Assembly (NCBI GenBank): GCA_015680905.1 | Contig: CM027381.1 | Location: 85,957,501-86,021,500 of the forward strand | DNA length: 64,000 bases | From: Coptis chinensis | Lineage: Eukaryota > Streptophyta > Magnoliopsida > Ranunculales > Ranunculaceae | Reading direction: 5' to 3' | In this document: positions 28,302 to 41,950 of the stretch, in pieces | Position numbering within the stretch: the first letter of the stretch is position 1 | Layout: every line of letters starts with the position of its first letter | Notes under the pieces: model-generated | What the model saw: only the letters and a program-made list of their open reading frames with translations | Databases searched by the model: none | Told to the model about the DNA's origin: nothing | Position numbers and translations under genes: made by a program

Positions 28302-31300
28302 CTATAACACTAGCCTTACATGAGATTCAATTGGTTGTAACTGACTTGATTGACTGGGTTGTTCAATACTCTGAAATGTCATGGTAGAATGTGTTTGCCT
28401 TGATTGACCTGTCTCAGCACTGACTATGGCCCTTCTTCTTCCAGTTGTGTCATTTCCCTCACATTGACCACTATTGGTTCTACATCTTCCTCTTCCAGTT
28501 CTGCCACCTCCCCCACCCTCACCACTATTGGCTTTACCCTTTCCTCTTCCAGTTCTTCCTTTTCCCCTACCCTCACCAGAATAGGCTCCAGCCTCAACAA
28601 CATTTCTTTTCCCCCTTCCTCTTCTAGTTCTTCCACCTCCCCTACCCTCTCCAGCATTGCCTCCACCCTCATTAGCATAGGTCCTAGCATTAGCAGCATT
28701 TCCTCTACCCCTTCCTCTTCCAGTTCATCATTTTCCCTACTTTCACCAGCATTAGCTATATTGTCACCAGCATTAGCTATATTGTCACCAGCATAAGCCC
28801 CACCCTCAACAGCATTGGCTCAAGCCTCACCAGCATAAGCCCCAACCTCACCAGCATTGGCTCCAGTCTCACCAGTTGCTTTTCCCCTAACCCTTCCCCT
28901 TTCTTTGGCAGCTTGAAGTACTTGGCTTTCATCTTCAACATTAATTGGTTTATGTATAAAAGGATTAAGCATTGCCTTTGCTCTTGGTCTCCCACCCCTT
29001 CCTCCTGCAATGGGTAAATTCATATTGCCACCCACCTCACCATCTTGACAAGTTCTAGCATTATGCCGCCCAAATCCATCACAGCGTGAGCACCTTGTTG
29101 TTGTAGTTTTATCTTCACCTCTTCTTCTATTAATCATTGGCATGTCAGGCTGCCTCTGTCTAAATCACAAAAAATTAAAAATGATAGGATAAACATAAAA
29201 CATATTAAAAGGACAAACAAAAAAGCAAAAGATTGTACTCACCACTGGCCATTCATCTTCATGCAAATAAGGGGTGATGCGACTACTGCAAGCTCTTCTA
29301 TAAGTTTCTACAATGAAGTAAAGGCTACAATATCTAAAAACAATAAAAGTAACTCAAGTAACAACAACTATTCATAAAAGTAACAAGCAAGCATAAATAA
29401 TGTAGGTAAACTTTACTCATTGAACATACGACAATCTCCTTGGCTTGATGACGACCCCTGGCGTGAACACATACAATCCCTATGACTTGCCATTCATTAC
29501 AATTACATATTTATCTTTGCAGATCTACGTACCACCATTTGTCAAATGTATGAGTTACTAAGAACTTCCCATTATTAGAACCACCCACATGAAGATCACT
29601 AATTTCATTTTCTCTTTTCCTAATAATTTCCATCACCCTTGGCACAAATGGATCAATCAAAGTAATAAACCTCTCTTTCCTATCATACAACAGTTTTATT
29701 TGTAAAACCATAATAACTGAAATATCATCTTCACAATAGGTTTATCTCTAGCTTCTAGAATGTGACTATTTCAAGCTTTTGTAAAGTTATTAGACAAATG
29801 ATCAGACTTTACAACATGATCAAAATGGGGCCTTGCCCATAATCTTGGATCTTCATTCATCAGATACTTTTTGGCTCTAACTTTTTTTTTTCAAGCACAT
29901 CCATTAGTTTCTCAAACTCGGATGGTGTAAATTCCTTGGCTGCATTCTAATCTTCTAAACCTAGTTTTCATGTTCTTTACCATGTGCTTGAAATAAAATC
30001 TCGGTTGCAGTAATGGAACACACTTGCCCACTGCATTATTCAACCCCTTATGCCTATCTGAGATAATCGTAAGTCTTGCAGGATGGTTACTCAAGTATGG
30101 CTCTATTATTTCTAAAAATTCGGTCCATATTTTGTGTTTTTTGAACCACATATAAAGAAGGCAATAGGGAACAAGCCATTGTTACCATCCAAAGAAATGA
30201 TGAATAGACATACACCTCCATGCTTACTTTTAATGACCCATCAAGTCCTAAGAGAGGCCTACAACCTTGCACAAATCCATCCAAACAAGCCTTGAAATAA
30301 ATACACACCTACTTAAAACTCTTGAAGTTTTCATGTCTAGATTTCCTTGCAATATTTCTACGGGTGGTTTTTAAAAGCTGCATACACAGCTTAGGCAGTT
30401 TTGAGTAAGAAGTATCATAACTTCCATATATTTTCTCCATGGCATGGTTCCTTGCATTCTATGTCTGCCAGTACTTGACTCTGACTTGGAACCTACTCAT
30501 CATAATTGTTTGAATATCACAAGTCTTATAGCTCTTACAATGCTGTCTCATATCCTCCTCAATCACATCTGCAATCCATGTTGCATTTGCCAATATGTTC
30601 TTATCTTATGCATCCCCTTCACAAGTATGTATGTTATTCAACTTCTTAAGCTTCATGGTATGGCCATCTGTTGTGACCCTCACATAACAACTCCACTTGC
30701 AAGTCTCAACCTTACATATGAACTCAAGCTTATCACTATCATTTCTCTTGTATTTCCAAGTAAACTTGTTTTTAATAGCATACAACCTCATATCTATCCG
30801 TCCATAGCTAACCAACTTTCAACTTTAACCCTACATTAACAACACAAACACTTTCATCAGTTGGTATTTCAAAGGTTCTTTGTATTACTTTATCCACTAA
30901 GTTATCATCAAGAACTAATTACTTGCCTTGATTCAGGCTGTCTTCATTAACCAAATCTATGTCTTCACTATCACTTAGCTTTTCACCTTCATCTGGGATG
31001 TATTCCTCATCTGATGAGCTTGCACTATGGTAGTACTCTTCATCATCAACTTGATCCACATTTACAACACTAACTCCCAAGATTGGTAGATCTACAATCC
31101 AAAAAGCAAGGTTATAGATAGACAACAACCATTAAATTGGAATTAAAATTTTGTTTAAATCTATATCTTACCATTACCATTGGTACCAAACACCTCCTCA
31201 GCAGTATAAGAAGAAGGTCAAAAGCTTAAAAAAGATTCAAAATCATCTCCAAATTTTGATTCATCGCAATACATAAATGATTATGAACTTCCAAAATGAA

Positions 31301-32003
31301 ATGAAATGAAAATCACAGGGGCAAAGAGCAAACAATATACCTTCAGCAGTGGCTTTGCCCTTGCCCTACGTGCTCTATTTGCTTTGTTTAGACTTTTCTT
31401 GGCTTGCCCCCAACTGGTCCCCTCCATGTCCAACTTGTTTCCCACACTATAAAGTCCCATGCCCACCATTTAAAGTCAATGTCTTATTCCTAGGCTTCTC
31501 TATATTATATTCGAAAAGCCTTTGCTTCTTACAGGTTGCCAACTTGGACAATTTATCCACTTCTTCAATAGTTGGCCAGTCATCAAGATCAAACACTTGG
31601 CCTTTCTTCACACGTCTATATGAGAAATCTTCAAACTCTTTTTCAGACATATTGCAAACATATCATATCCTTCAGACTCCTCATCACTCTCAACATCCAC
31701 TCTTTGCCTCATCCTCATCACTACTTATATCCTCAATGACAATCACCTTAACATACAAATGAGTGAACCCTGCTGCATCCACATATACAACAAATCATGA
31801 TCATATGTCATTAATCTTCTTTCTCCTGCATCAAACACTGGATCAGGTGGTGTTGAAATCCTTTCTGATAACCAACTAATCATATCAAGCATGTTTACTT
31901 TATCACCATCAAGCAACTCAGTGTCATGTCTTCTCCCACCCACATATGTACATACATGATACATCAACCCCATTCCTAACAGATTCTTCCCATCTCCCAC
32001 CAT
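28302..32003 (-). pseudogene. MuDR-type MULE transposase, degenerate
   Basis: Domains appear in normal order but in broken frames. The N-terminal MULE domain is at 32003-31743 (YHVCTYVGGRRHDTELLDGD). An acidic linker follows at 31128-30919. The MuDR DNA-binding domain is at 30815-30606 (FICKVETCKWSCYVRVTTDG, then NNIHTC). The DDE core lies at 30308-29912, with one Asp in RPLLGLDGSLKV and one in TIISDRHKGLNNAV. The SWIM zinc finger is near 29520-29450 (CNCNEWQVIGIVCVHA). A CCHC-like finger follows near 29080 (CSRCDGFGRHNARTCQ). The tail is Arg/Gly-rich (GEGRGKGRTGRGKGK) and ends at 28302. Multiple stops and shifts disable it. Confidence 0.8.
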
Positions 32004-32791
32004 AATGAAACCTAAGAACCCTGAACCCTAGCTAGCTCAACCATCTCTCTGAATTAATTAAACAACACAACAACAACCTTCACACTGAGTACAAATTAAT
32101 ATAACAATATAGTAGAGCAGTAACAAAATAAAATTACAATACATGCATACAAATTTGAACTTAAGTACAAATTTAACAAAACCATCGAAGAAAGTTGAAA
32201 TCTTGAAACTATTCGGGTAAAATAACTGTAACTTCTATATAACAAAGCAACCTTAACCTTTGGATCTACTTATAATGCTTATGACGTGGTAGATCTTAGG
32301 GCTTATAGGGCGTAGACAGTATAATAAGTGGCAACAGGAGTATTGAATCATTGTTTGAAGTCAACAAATGTGGCTGGACTTTTTGGGTGGGTAGTTGGGC
32401 TTTTTTTGTCGGGCTTCTGCTGGGGCTTTTTAGTATCATATGACACGAGCCAAATCTAGTACCAGTACGAAGCTTGCATTGGAACGTATAAAGAAGAAGA
32501 ATAGCAACACGTTTGAGAGCAATGAGAGAGAAGAGTAGTGACGATCAGCAATCGAGAGCATTGGGAGAGAGAGAGACACACACAGAAGCATCCGCCGTCG
32601 AGATAAAGAGATAGAGAAAGTTAAGGCAAACAAATAGGGGTTTATTAACATACTTATTATAATTAATCTTTACTGTTTGTTTTGGGGGGAAACCCAAAGT
32701 CTTCCCGCTTTCCAATAAGGGTAATTTGGTATTTTGAAAAAGCAAATGATAAACTAGTAGTTTCGAGGTGGAGTGGGGGGTCTTTTGTGAC

Positions 32792-33006
32792 TAATAATCA
32801 TCCAAAACTATAATATAAAATCCCATAGAGACATAACATTTTGGTTAATTAATTATGTGTTTAATAATTGTGAAATAATTATATTTGCGTGCTTTCACAG
32901 GTTTTCACAATCAACGTAGAAATGATGGTAAAAACAGTATTTAAGCATGGAATAGTCTTTGTACTTGAAGTATTCCTACTCAATACATGAGAAACTCAAC
33001 AAAGCC
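32792..33006. other. Short unannotated spacer between MULE and LINE
   Basis: AT-rich, no open frame, no recognised element. Confidence 0.5.
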
Positions 33007-33051
33007 TTTTTTTTTTGAATTAGTTAGGGGTTAGGCAGGCCCCAACCTGTA

Positions 33052-36000
33052 TTAGAAAATCAGGTAACTTCTTTGGTACATCATACCCCTAGCATCCTCC
33101 TCCACTATTACATTTAACTCATACGCTAGAGGAGGCATGCTATATAAGGTGCTTTGACTCTCACAAGGATGACAACTACCCATAGCAGTATTGGCCTTGG
33201 CCAGCCAGTCTGCCACTCTATTTCTCTCCCTAAACACATGGGAGACGACAACGGACTCAAACTTCCTCATGGTTCTCGATCCACAAAGAACCAGTTCTAG
33301 ACAATACCAAGGACATATCTCCCTCCCGTTGATCACTTGAACTGCCCTCAAGGAATCGGATTCAACCAATATGTTCTTACAGTTCATGTATTGGGCTGCT
33401 AAAAGCCCAGCTTCAACTCATTTTAGCTCTTGGATAATTACCGATCTTAGATTTGAGTGGCCCATGTAGGTAATAACTAGTACCTCTTCCTGATCCCTTA
33501 GAACTCCACCATATCCCGTTCCTTCAGCATTTACTGCTCCATCAGTATTAACCTTTATCATTCCAAGAAGTGGTTTCACCCATTGTCCTATAATTGGAGT
33601 ACTCTGTTTCAGCGGTAATACAATTCCGATACTGGCAATGATCTTCCTAGTTTTCGGTGTATCTTCTGCTTCTTTTATCACTCTCTGGAGGTAGCTTCGC
33701 ATCCTTTCGATAATATCACTAGAGAGTGTGGCAGCTGCATGAGATTTCTGTTTGAACTTCTTGCTATTCCTCTCATTCCAGAGCCCATATGTTGTGGCGC
33801 AAACAACATCTTTGATTATCTCACTTTTCACCGAACTTTGCCGACTTAACCGAAAAATACTCTGCCATTCTAAAGTAGAATCACTAATAGTGGCTTGTAA
33901 CCCCATACGCTAATTTACTGTTGCCCACACTGTGTGTGTACTCACAGTTGAAAAAGAGATGTTTCAAATTTTCGGGATGGGCCTCACAGAAGCAACAACT
34001 CAAAGTGGTGATAATCCTCCATTGTATCAACCTGTCTTGAGTGGCTAGGCACCCAGCAAACAGCTGCCATGTTATGAACGAGTGTTTTGGGACTGTGAAC
34101 TTACCCCAAACCAGCTTGTGAAATTTGACTTTCTCTCTGACCTTCCTTATAGCCTTATATGCAGATTTAGAGGTAAACTTACCACTGCTGGAAGGAGTCC
34201 ACACAACTAGATCGTTCCCTATGTTTGGGTTGATGATCTTCTGCAGTATGTTCTCTTTCAGCTCTCCTTCTAGTAACTGTGCTACCACCTCATTCCATCT
34301 ACCATTGGTAATCATTTCACTCACTTTAGCGTCATCTGGAAAATCCTGCAGTAAGTTTCGAGCTTGATTATCATGGATCAACAGCTTTGATGACATCCAG
34401 GGATCATGCCACAAGCTAGTCCCCTCACCATCTCCTATCAAACATCGTATGAAGTTTCGAGCTGTCTTTCGGTGTTTGAGAATGCATCTCCAGGTCCAAG
34501 AACAGTCATGCGGTATCCTCATGGTCCAAAAATGCTTGTTCCTTATTTGATATTCCCAGGTCCACTTTGTCCATAAAGATTCCTCTTTACTCACCACTTT
34601 GAAGACTAGACCACAATATGCCGCTTTGTTCCACACTCGCGGATCCATAATGCTTAACCCCCCCTTCAGATTTGTGTAATCTCAGTTTTGCATGATTGGC
34701 TTTATGCATCTTTTATTGCATAGACACTCTAGCCCAGAGAAACCGGTTGCACAGCTTGGCCACCTTATCAAGAATTCTCATAGGCAATATAAAGGTCTTA
34801 GCCCAGTAGATGTGGAAAGAAGAAAGAATAGGGATCAGATAAAATTTTGTAGTCTTCCCAAGATAAGATAAAGCTCTCACCACTTTAAAGACTAGACCAC
34901 AATATGCCGCTTTGTTCCACACTCGCGGATCCATAATGCTTAACCCCCCCTTCAGATTTGTGTAATCTCAGTTTGCATGACTGGCTTAATGCATATTTTT
35001 TTGCATAGACACTCTAGCCCAGAGAAACCGGTTGCACAGCTTGGCCACCTTATCAAGAATTCTCATAGGCAATATAAAGGTCTTAGCCCAGTAGATGTGG
35101 AAAGAAGAAAGAATAGACTGTATAAGTTGTAGTCTTCCCACATAAGATAAAGCTCTCGCCACTTTAAAGACTAGACCACAATATGCCGCTTTGTTCCACA
35201 CTCGCGGATCCATAATGCTTAACCCCCCATTCAGATTTGTGTAATCTCAGTTTTGCATGACTGGCTTTATGCATCTTTTTTTGCATAGACACTCTAGCCC
35301 AGAGGAACTGGTTGCACAACTTGGCCACCTTATCAAGAATTCTCATAGGCAATATAAAGGTCTTAGCCCAGTAGATGTGGAAAGAAGAAAGAATAGACTA
35401 TATAAGCTGTAGTCTTTCCGCATAAGATAAAGCTCTATTCTTCCAGTTTGAGATTCTAACCGATATTCTTTCAATCAAAGGCAGACAGTCCTTGGAACTT
35501 ATTCTCGCAGAGATAAAAGGTAATCCGAGGTACTTTACAGGAAGACTAGTCCTCTGTCATGCTACCAGTGAGCATATAAGTTTTCATGGAGTTAATCTTG
35601 AGACCTGTAAGCTTGGAGAAGCAATCAATGGACTCCTTTACTGCGGTAATAGACGCTGTTTCCCCTTTACAGAAAAGAAGAACATCATCTGCAAAACTCA
35701 AGTGAGTGATGGCAAGTCTTCGACACCTTGAATATGGAATAATACTTCGTGAGTTCAAACCCTACTTTAAGAGGCCCCCCAACAGTTCCATGATCAACAC
35801 AAACATATATGGAGATATTGGGTCTCCTTGCCTGAGCCCTCTCTTGCGTTCAAAATACCCCTGCGGGCATCCGTTCACCAATATAGAATAAGAAGGAGAG
35901 GTGAAGCACATGACAAGCCATTTGATAAACTTCTCGGGAAATTCAAATATTTTAAGGATTAGTATCAATGTTTCCCGGTGACCGCGGTGTCTGAATGTCC

Positions 36001-37775
36001 ACTTTGATTGTACATCTCGGGGACCATGCTTCCTTGTATATCCTTTGAGAAGCTCATGCCCTAGCAACAAATTGTGTTGTATACACCTTCCAGGGATAAA
36101 AGCCGACTGATTTAGCTCTATTAACTCTTCCAGATGATGTTTCATCATGTTACTTAAAACCTTGGCAACACATTTATAAGTAACATTACAGCAAGCAATC
36201 GGTCTATACTCATCAACCTTATAAACAATAGCTTTCTTTGGAATTAAACACAGGAAAGTCGTATTTGTACCTCTGTGAATATTGTTATTCCTGAAGATAG
36301 ATTGGATAGCTCTGAGGAAATCACTACCCACTATATCCCATGTTTGCTTGTAGAAAAAAGCATTATACCCATCCAGGCCCGGGGCTTTTGCATCTTCCAT
36401 GGAGAAAAGAGTTTTCGTAATCTCTTCATCTGATATATCTTTAGAGAGCATATCTGCTGTCTCTTGATCCACCACTTTTACGATAGGATCTTTTTTTGTA
36501 ACAAAGCATCGAGCACATAGCTTGGGATTGAACACCCAGGGAGACCTTGATAGAACTGAAGGAAAGCTTTTGAGACATTGACCCCCTTCATGTTTTACAC
36601 CCTCCATATCAGTCATAACCCAAATGGAGTTTTTATTCTTTCTTTCCTTGATAGCTTGATGAAAGAATTTGTTTCCTTTATCCCCATAATCAAGCCAATC
36701 ATTTTCTGCCTTGGATTTTAAATCCATATACTCCATCTCTATCAAGGTACAGAGCCTATCTCTAGCCTCTTTCTCCTGCCTAGTTAACTGAGCATCCTGA
36801 GGGAACTGTTGAAGTTTTCTTTGTATTTCTTTCAACTCCTCTCTTGCTGCCTCTATTTTAAGATGTATGTCCGACATGCGAGTTCTGGCCCATCTGCGCA
36901 ATCTGTTTTTCAGCAACTTCAACTTATGAACCAGGATATAAAGCGGACTACCAACCACTTCAACATCCCAAACTTGCTGTACAACCTCCTTAAACTCTTT
37001 ATGAAGTGTCGGACATTGCATAAACGAAGCGAAACTCCCCCTTTCCATTTCAACCCGGATGCACCCAAAGATAGGTGAGTGGTGCGAGATACCTTAAGTT
37101 AAGAATTCAGCCGTGGCATATGCAAATACTTTTGACCATTCAACATTTACAAGCACTTTATCAATTTTTGACCATTTCCTGTTACTGCCAGACCCATAAT
37201 TAGTCCAAGTGTAAAAACACCCTAATGCTTTTAAATCATACAGCCTTGTATCAGCTAGACATTCCCCAAAAGGTATCGTTTCCCTCGATTGCATAGCTTC
37301 CCCAATCCTTTCATGAGAAAAAAGAACATTGTTAAGATCACCCAAGAACACCATTGTTCAGAGATGCTTTGGTGTAGCTGTTTAAGATCCATCCATAGTC
37401 CCACCCTATCCTGACTGTTATTACTGGCATAGATAACAGTTGCAAAAAAGCTGGAGGAGTTACAATGCACTGACACCTTACAATGGATAAACTGAGAGGT
37501 TTTATGCAGCTTGTGTACTGATACAAGATTCGGATCACATAATACCCAAATCCGTCCGGTTAAGGTTGCTCTTGTAGTTATTAACAAAACTCGGTTAGGT
37601 GCACACCTACTACTAATAATGCTACTCTTACGCCTCCTTTACTTTAGTTTCCATCAAACCCGGGGAGACATAATTTATTCTTCAAAATGAAACTATAAAT
37701 TTCATCCGCTTTCTTGAAATCATTAAGCCCTATGATATTCCAAGCGCAAAATTTTGTCATCGAACCCATCTAATG
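33052..37775 (-). pseudogene. LINE ORF2 (endonuclease, RT, zf-RVT, RNase H), broken
   Basis: The apurinic-type endonuclease starts near 37765 (KFCAWNIIGLND) and continues at 37354-37094 (MVFLGDLNNVL, KWSKIDKVLVN). The longest piece, 37048-35762 (428 codons), holds the reverse transcriptase with APGLDGYNAFFYKQTWDIVG and RGLRQGDPISPYMF. The catalytic LSFADDVLLF follows at about 35690 after a frame change. The zf-RVT region is in 34648-33884 (CFCEAHPENLKHLFFNC). A plant-type RNase H lies at 33906-33052 (KVNTDGAVNAEG, NILVESDSLRAV). At least five breaks separate these frames. A tandem triplication sits between RT and zf-RVT. Confidence 0.85.
34592..35435. repeat. About 280-bp tandem triplication inside the LINE
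   Basis: Three head-to-tail copies start at about 34592, 34878 and 35157 with CACCACTTT(G/A)AAGACTAGACC. They share CGCGGATCCATAATGCTTAA and TAGATGTGGAAAGAAGAAAG. Periods are 286 and 279 bp. On the minus strand each copy encodes MDPRVWNKAAYCGLVFKV and the upstream LCNRFLWARVSMQ region of the RT thumb-to-zf-RVT linker. One copy is normal for the family, so this is a secondary amplification. Confidence 0.85.
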
Positions 37776-38125
37776 TTTTTTCTTCCCTGACCTTTTGGGT
37801 GCGACCTTTCTTCATCTCACTGATGTGGATATCCTTGCTCTTCTCATTTCTGGTTCTCGCACTTTCTTTTTCAAGCTCAACAGCTCTTTTTTGAGCTCGA
37901 GTCTTAGCTTTTACCACCACATCCCTCAGGGGTAAATGATCACTGAAGTATTCCACATGGACCCCTTCAGATATATCATCTTCTATCTCATCCTCACTCT
38001 CAACTAGAGCTTGGAACGAATTTTGCTCATTTACATACTTTTCATACCTCGAGCATTTCTGTTAGTGACAGGAGTGAAATTCTGTTTGGTCTCTTGCTGA
38101 ACTGGTATCTATGGGGGTTCATATT

Positions 38126-39598
38126 TGATAAGAGCCCAAAACTGTAGTTTTAACCCTGTAACAGTCATACTTTTAGACCAATTATGTGAGTAATAATTAA
38201 GAGTTAATACTGATTACGTGTTTTCATGCATTTTAGGTTTCAAAGTCCATTATGTGTAGAGTGCCACTTTAGCGAGATAAAGGAGCAAAGGTCGGTTCTT
38301 TGAGGAGTTACGTGATTAAAGGCCAAGATTCAAGAAGACAAAGCCTTTCTAAAGCCCGGTCAAAGCTGAAAAGTCAAAGTCAACGCGGCTGAAAAGACAC
38401 AAGTCGTGAGAACTTCCGAAGGCCGTATCTTTGGACTCAGACCTCGGAATTGGGTCTACCTTATGTCAAAACGACCGGCTCAGAAAGAGCTTTCCAATGG
38501 TCCAAGCCTTGGCCCAATCAGAGGAGCAAAAGTGAACGAAAAGTCTGTCAAAGACAACCGCAGCTGAAAAGGCATTTTTGGACTGAAAGTATTTAGTTTT
38601 GGGCCTGATTCTCTGGCCCAAAACATGGCTCCAAGCCCATGCACGATTTTTGGATCTGAACATATAAAAACAAAAGCTTAGCTCTTTGTTAATGGTAGCT
38701 AGTTAGACCTAAAACTATAGATAATTCTAGATCTAGTTTTCATTAATTAAATTAAGTTTAGTTTAAATTCAATTCTTGTTTTAGATTAAACTCTTAGAAT
38801 CATTGTTCTTCATTAGTTTGATAAATAAAATAGTTAGTTTGTCAATTTCGATTTTTGTCATTTACAATTGTTTAGATCTAAATTCCTTTATTACTTGTTA
38901 TTCATTCCTAGTTATTACCTAAGATTTCAATTATTGTTTAGATAAATTGCATAAAGATAGAATTTTTATATGATGTCTAGTTATAATTCAATGGGAAATT
39001 ATAGTGCTATGAATCAAGGCTAAACCTCCATTAGAGGGGTTGAAGAAGCCTTGATGGCGCTTGATCTTTGTTAAACTTAGGAATCGTCGTGATAATTATT
39101 TCACTCTAGGACCGATTAATTCACCATGAGAATGGGTTTAATCGCTCACATGCTAGTTATGAATTGGTAGAAATGCCATGTATAATTAGGGATTATAATT
39201 ACTATTTTGATATGCAAAGCATTCAATATGGATCACGACGAGTCTTTGTTAGTAGGATTAAGTCGAGTTAAGGTGGATTCAATTCCCTTTAATTCTTTAT
39301 CTAGATTCAAACCCTTAATATTCTCTCATTTCGTTATTAAGTAACTTGTTAATTGTTTTCCCCTTGTAGTATAGAATTCCCTTCGTAAATCTCTCACTAG
39401 ACTTAAGACCGATTAATTAGACTAGAGATCATTCCATGCTAAAGAACTAGGAGTGGAATGAATTTGTTACTCCACTCTATTTCGATAGAATTGAGAGTAG
39501 AAAACTTGATAAATTAAGCACGTATTAAGTTTTAGTTTACTTATGTTTTGAGTTTTATCGTTCATTTCGTAGGTAAATTATCATTTTTATACTTATCA
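38126..39598 (+). repeat. Element 1 5' LTR
   Basis: 1473 bp, starting TGATAAGAGCCC and ending ACTTATCA, so the terminal 7 bp are inverted repeats. A TATA-like CATATAAAAAC at 38661 is conserved in the other LTR copies of this family in the window and probably marks the promoter. Confidence 0.9.
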
Positions 39599-40109
39599 AA
39601 TGGCACCGCTGCCATCTTAGTTACCTTTAGCATTGTTTTCATAGTATAATTAGTCATTTTTAAGTCCCATTAAACCCACCCACCCTTGTTTGATTCATAC
39701 TGTGGTTGTCCATTTCAGCATTGAAAAGTTCCGCGAAAAAAAAACCACATTGACGACACTGCAAAAGCTTGGAACCACTAGTGACACGCCAAAACCGAGT
39801 GACCAGCTCAAACATTGTAACTTGAGTTTACACAGAGCGCACCTGCGCCCAAAGGGAGCACCAGCGCTACTCGAAATTTGAATGATTTTGGATTTCCACG
39901 CGAGGGTTTGTTTCGAACTTCGATTTTTTAAGCTTTTCAGTGTTCTAACTTGTTATATACATTGAACACGCGTAAACAAGACACTATTCATAAGTGAAGC
40001 AAGGACGCAATCAGGTATTCCTTTCTTCCAAACCTCGCATCTCGGTTAGAGGTTTATACTAATATATCAAGATTGTTTGGAGTGTTGTCGTGTTTAGATT
40101 TAGACTTGC
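39599..40109 (+). promoter_or_regulatory. Element 1 primer-binding site and leader
   Basis: AATGGCACCGCTGCC follows the LTR directly. Athila elements have TGGCGCCGTTGCC here, complementary to the 3' end of a tRNA, so this is the likely minus-strand primer site in slightly altered form. The leader contains GTGACCAGCTC and GAGCACCAGCGCT motifs that recur in element 2. Confidence 0.65.
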
Positions 40110-41872
40110 ATGAGATTAAGGTGCGGTGGGAGAAAAACACCGAGCGTAATTAACCGTCAGCGTCAACAAACAAGTCTATCGAGTATACCAATCACTACAC
40201 CTCTAGCTACTATCCACCCACCACACGACATAATGGTGAAGAAAAGAGACTCTCTCTCTCGACTTTTACAAAGCCTTGGCGATAGCCCTAAATCTTGCAT
40301 CGTTCTAGCGGACCGGTGGGGATTTTGAATCCCCAAACATATTTAATTTGTTACCGTTTTTCATGGTTTAGACCATGAAAAACCTTATCGGCATTATCGT
40401 AGGATTGAACAAGTCCTTACAACATTCCACCATCCTACGGTTGGTGCGGAACAAATTAAACCGAGGGTATTCCCCTTCACTTTAGCCGATAAAGGCGTCT
40501 TGGTTAAGCGCTTAAAGCGCCTAACTCTGTGGACTCGTAGGCTAAACTTGTTCAATTTGTTTATGGAACATTTTACCCACCCCTAAAGGCGGATGAGATG
40601 CTTTCCAAGATTCATTTTTTTTACCGAGAATCCTCATGAATCATTTTTTGAGGCTTGAAATCGTTTCACCGATCTGCTTATAGAGTGTCCACACCATAAC
40701 CTAGCAAAAGACACGTTAGTTCGTGCTTTTTTCAAAGGACTTCTACATCACCATCAAGAAGTCCTTGACATAATGAATGGGGATAGTTTCCTAAGTAAAG
40801 GAGCCTCGGAGGCTTACAAATTTTTAGAAGATCAAACTAAAGCGCCAATAATGGTGGGGGTAGTGATGATATCCCCGCTCGCTAGTTCTTCTCCAACGGT
40901 TAAGGCGCCCGTATATGTTTGAGATGAAACCCGATCGAACTTAAAATTTAATCGAATCTCTAACTAAAAAGGTAGAGGTTATTTCTATTCAACAAAAGCC
41001 TATCCCCGTCATGAATGTCAACTCCAACCCATGTAATTTATGTTTGAGTCCTGAGCACCCTGACTCCTATTATCCTCTCGCCTATGTACAACAACAATTA
41101 GAGCAAGATAATGTTTGCTCCATTAATAGCTATCCTATTCCTAATGCCCCATGGAGACAACATCCCAACTTTAGTTGGCGAAACAATCAACAAGTTACAC
41201 CTCCAGGGTTTAATAACCAAAATGTTAGGCAAGCAAACAATTATAACCAAGTTCCACCTAGACAAGGACAAGGTCAGGGGAATTATAATAATTATAACAA
41301 CCAAAGCTTAAACCACCGACAAGGTCTAGCACAAGGTCGGGGGTAATTATAATAGTTATAATACCAATAGAGGTATCGTTCCGGTGGACAATAGTAACTA
41401 TCACAACCCACCCATAAATAATCAACGTGAGATAGTTCTAGTCGCACCACCTGTGACTACTACACCTACACAACCGGATCGTATCGACGCCTTTATACAG
41501 GTTACCCAACAACTTTTCCAAACAATGACTCAATCAAACCAACAGATCTTACAATCCATAAATCAGGGCATACAACAGTTAGCCCAAGAGAAAGCCCAAC
41601 CAAAAGGCGTGTTTCCATGACAAGTGATACCAAACCCTAAAATAGTAAACACAGCCTTTGAGGTAAAAGGTAATAATAGTACGGAAACTACAATCGTAGG
41701 TGACCTAAATGCCATCACCACTCTCCGTTCTGGAAGAGTGGTTGATAACAAAGTAACTATGCCTATAGTTACCCCATCCGTACTCCCTACACCGGATATC
41801 GAACTAGATACCAAAATAGAAACTGAAGAGCCTACCACTATAGAGGTACCAGTTAAACAACAAACTAAATAA
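40110..41872 (+). pseudogene. Element 1 gag, broken
   Basis: Starts at ATG 40110 (MRLRCGGRKTPSV, matching the element 2 start at 47128). It is frameshifted repeatedly before 41011. From there an Asn/Gln-rich nucleocapsid-like region is open, including CNLCLSPEHPDSYY, a zinc-knuckle relic whose last Cys is absent. It continues to 41872. The gag of this clade packages element RNA. Element 1 cannot make the full protein. Confidence 0.75.
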
Positions 41873-41950
41873 CAGAAAGCCAAGGTTACACATCAAGTCG
41901 AGCCATACGCTAAACATAGAGCGAAACCACTGTTCCCTCAGAAATTAGCC

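Larger units (their letters stand above)
26966..32791. mobile_element. Decayed MuDR-type MULE with two opposed coding regions
   Basis: The left end TCACAAAAGACACCCCCC and right end GGGGGGTCTTTTGTGAC are inverted. Similarity continues inward for about 90 bp, including TTTGCTTTTTCAA and ACCAAATT(T)ACCCTTA on both sides. Flanks TAACAATCG and TAATAATCA could be a 9-bp duplication with two changes. The interior contains a MURA-like transposase on the minus strand and a small zinc-finger frame on the plus strand. Stops and frameshifts show that it is no longer autonomous. Confidence 0.8.
33007..38125 (-). mobile_element. L1-type plant LINE, 5' part missing from the window
   Basis: The minus-strand element ends in a short A-tail (seen as ten T at 33007-33016) and encodes endonuclease, reverse transcriptase, zf-RVT and RNase H remnants in that order. 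On its 5' side it is abruptly cut by the LTR of Athila-like element 1 at 38126. The missing 5' part may lie beyond that element, outside the window. A target duplication therefore cannot be tested. Confidence 0.8.

Noticed and set aside
28404-28796. Ser/Thr-rich plus-strand open frame of 130 codons
   Set aside because: It is the complement of the Arg/Gly-rich tail of the MULE transposase on the minus strand; the repeats there keep several frames open.
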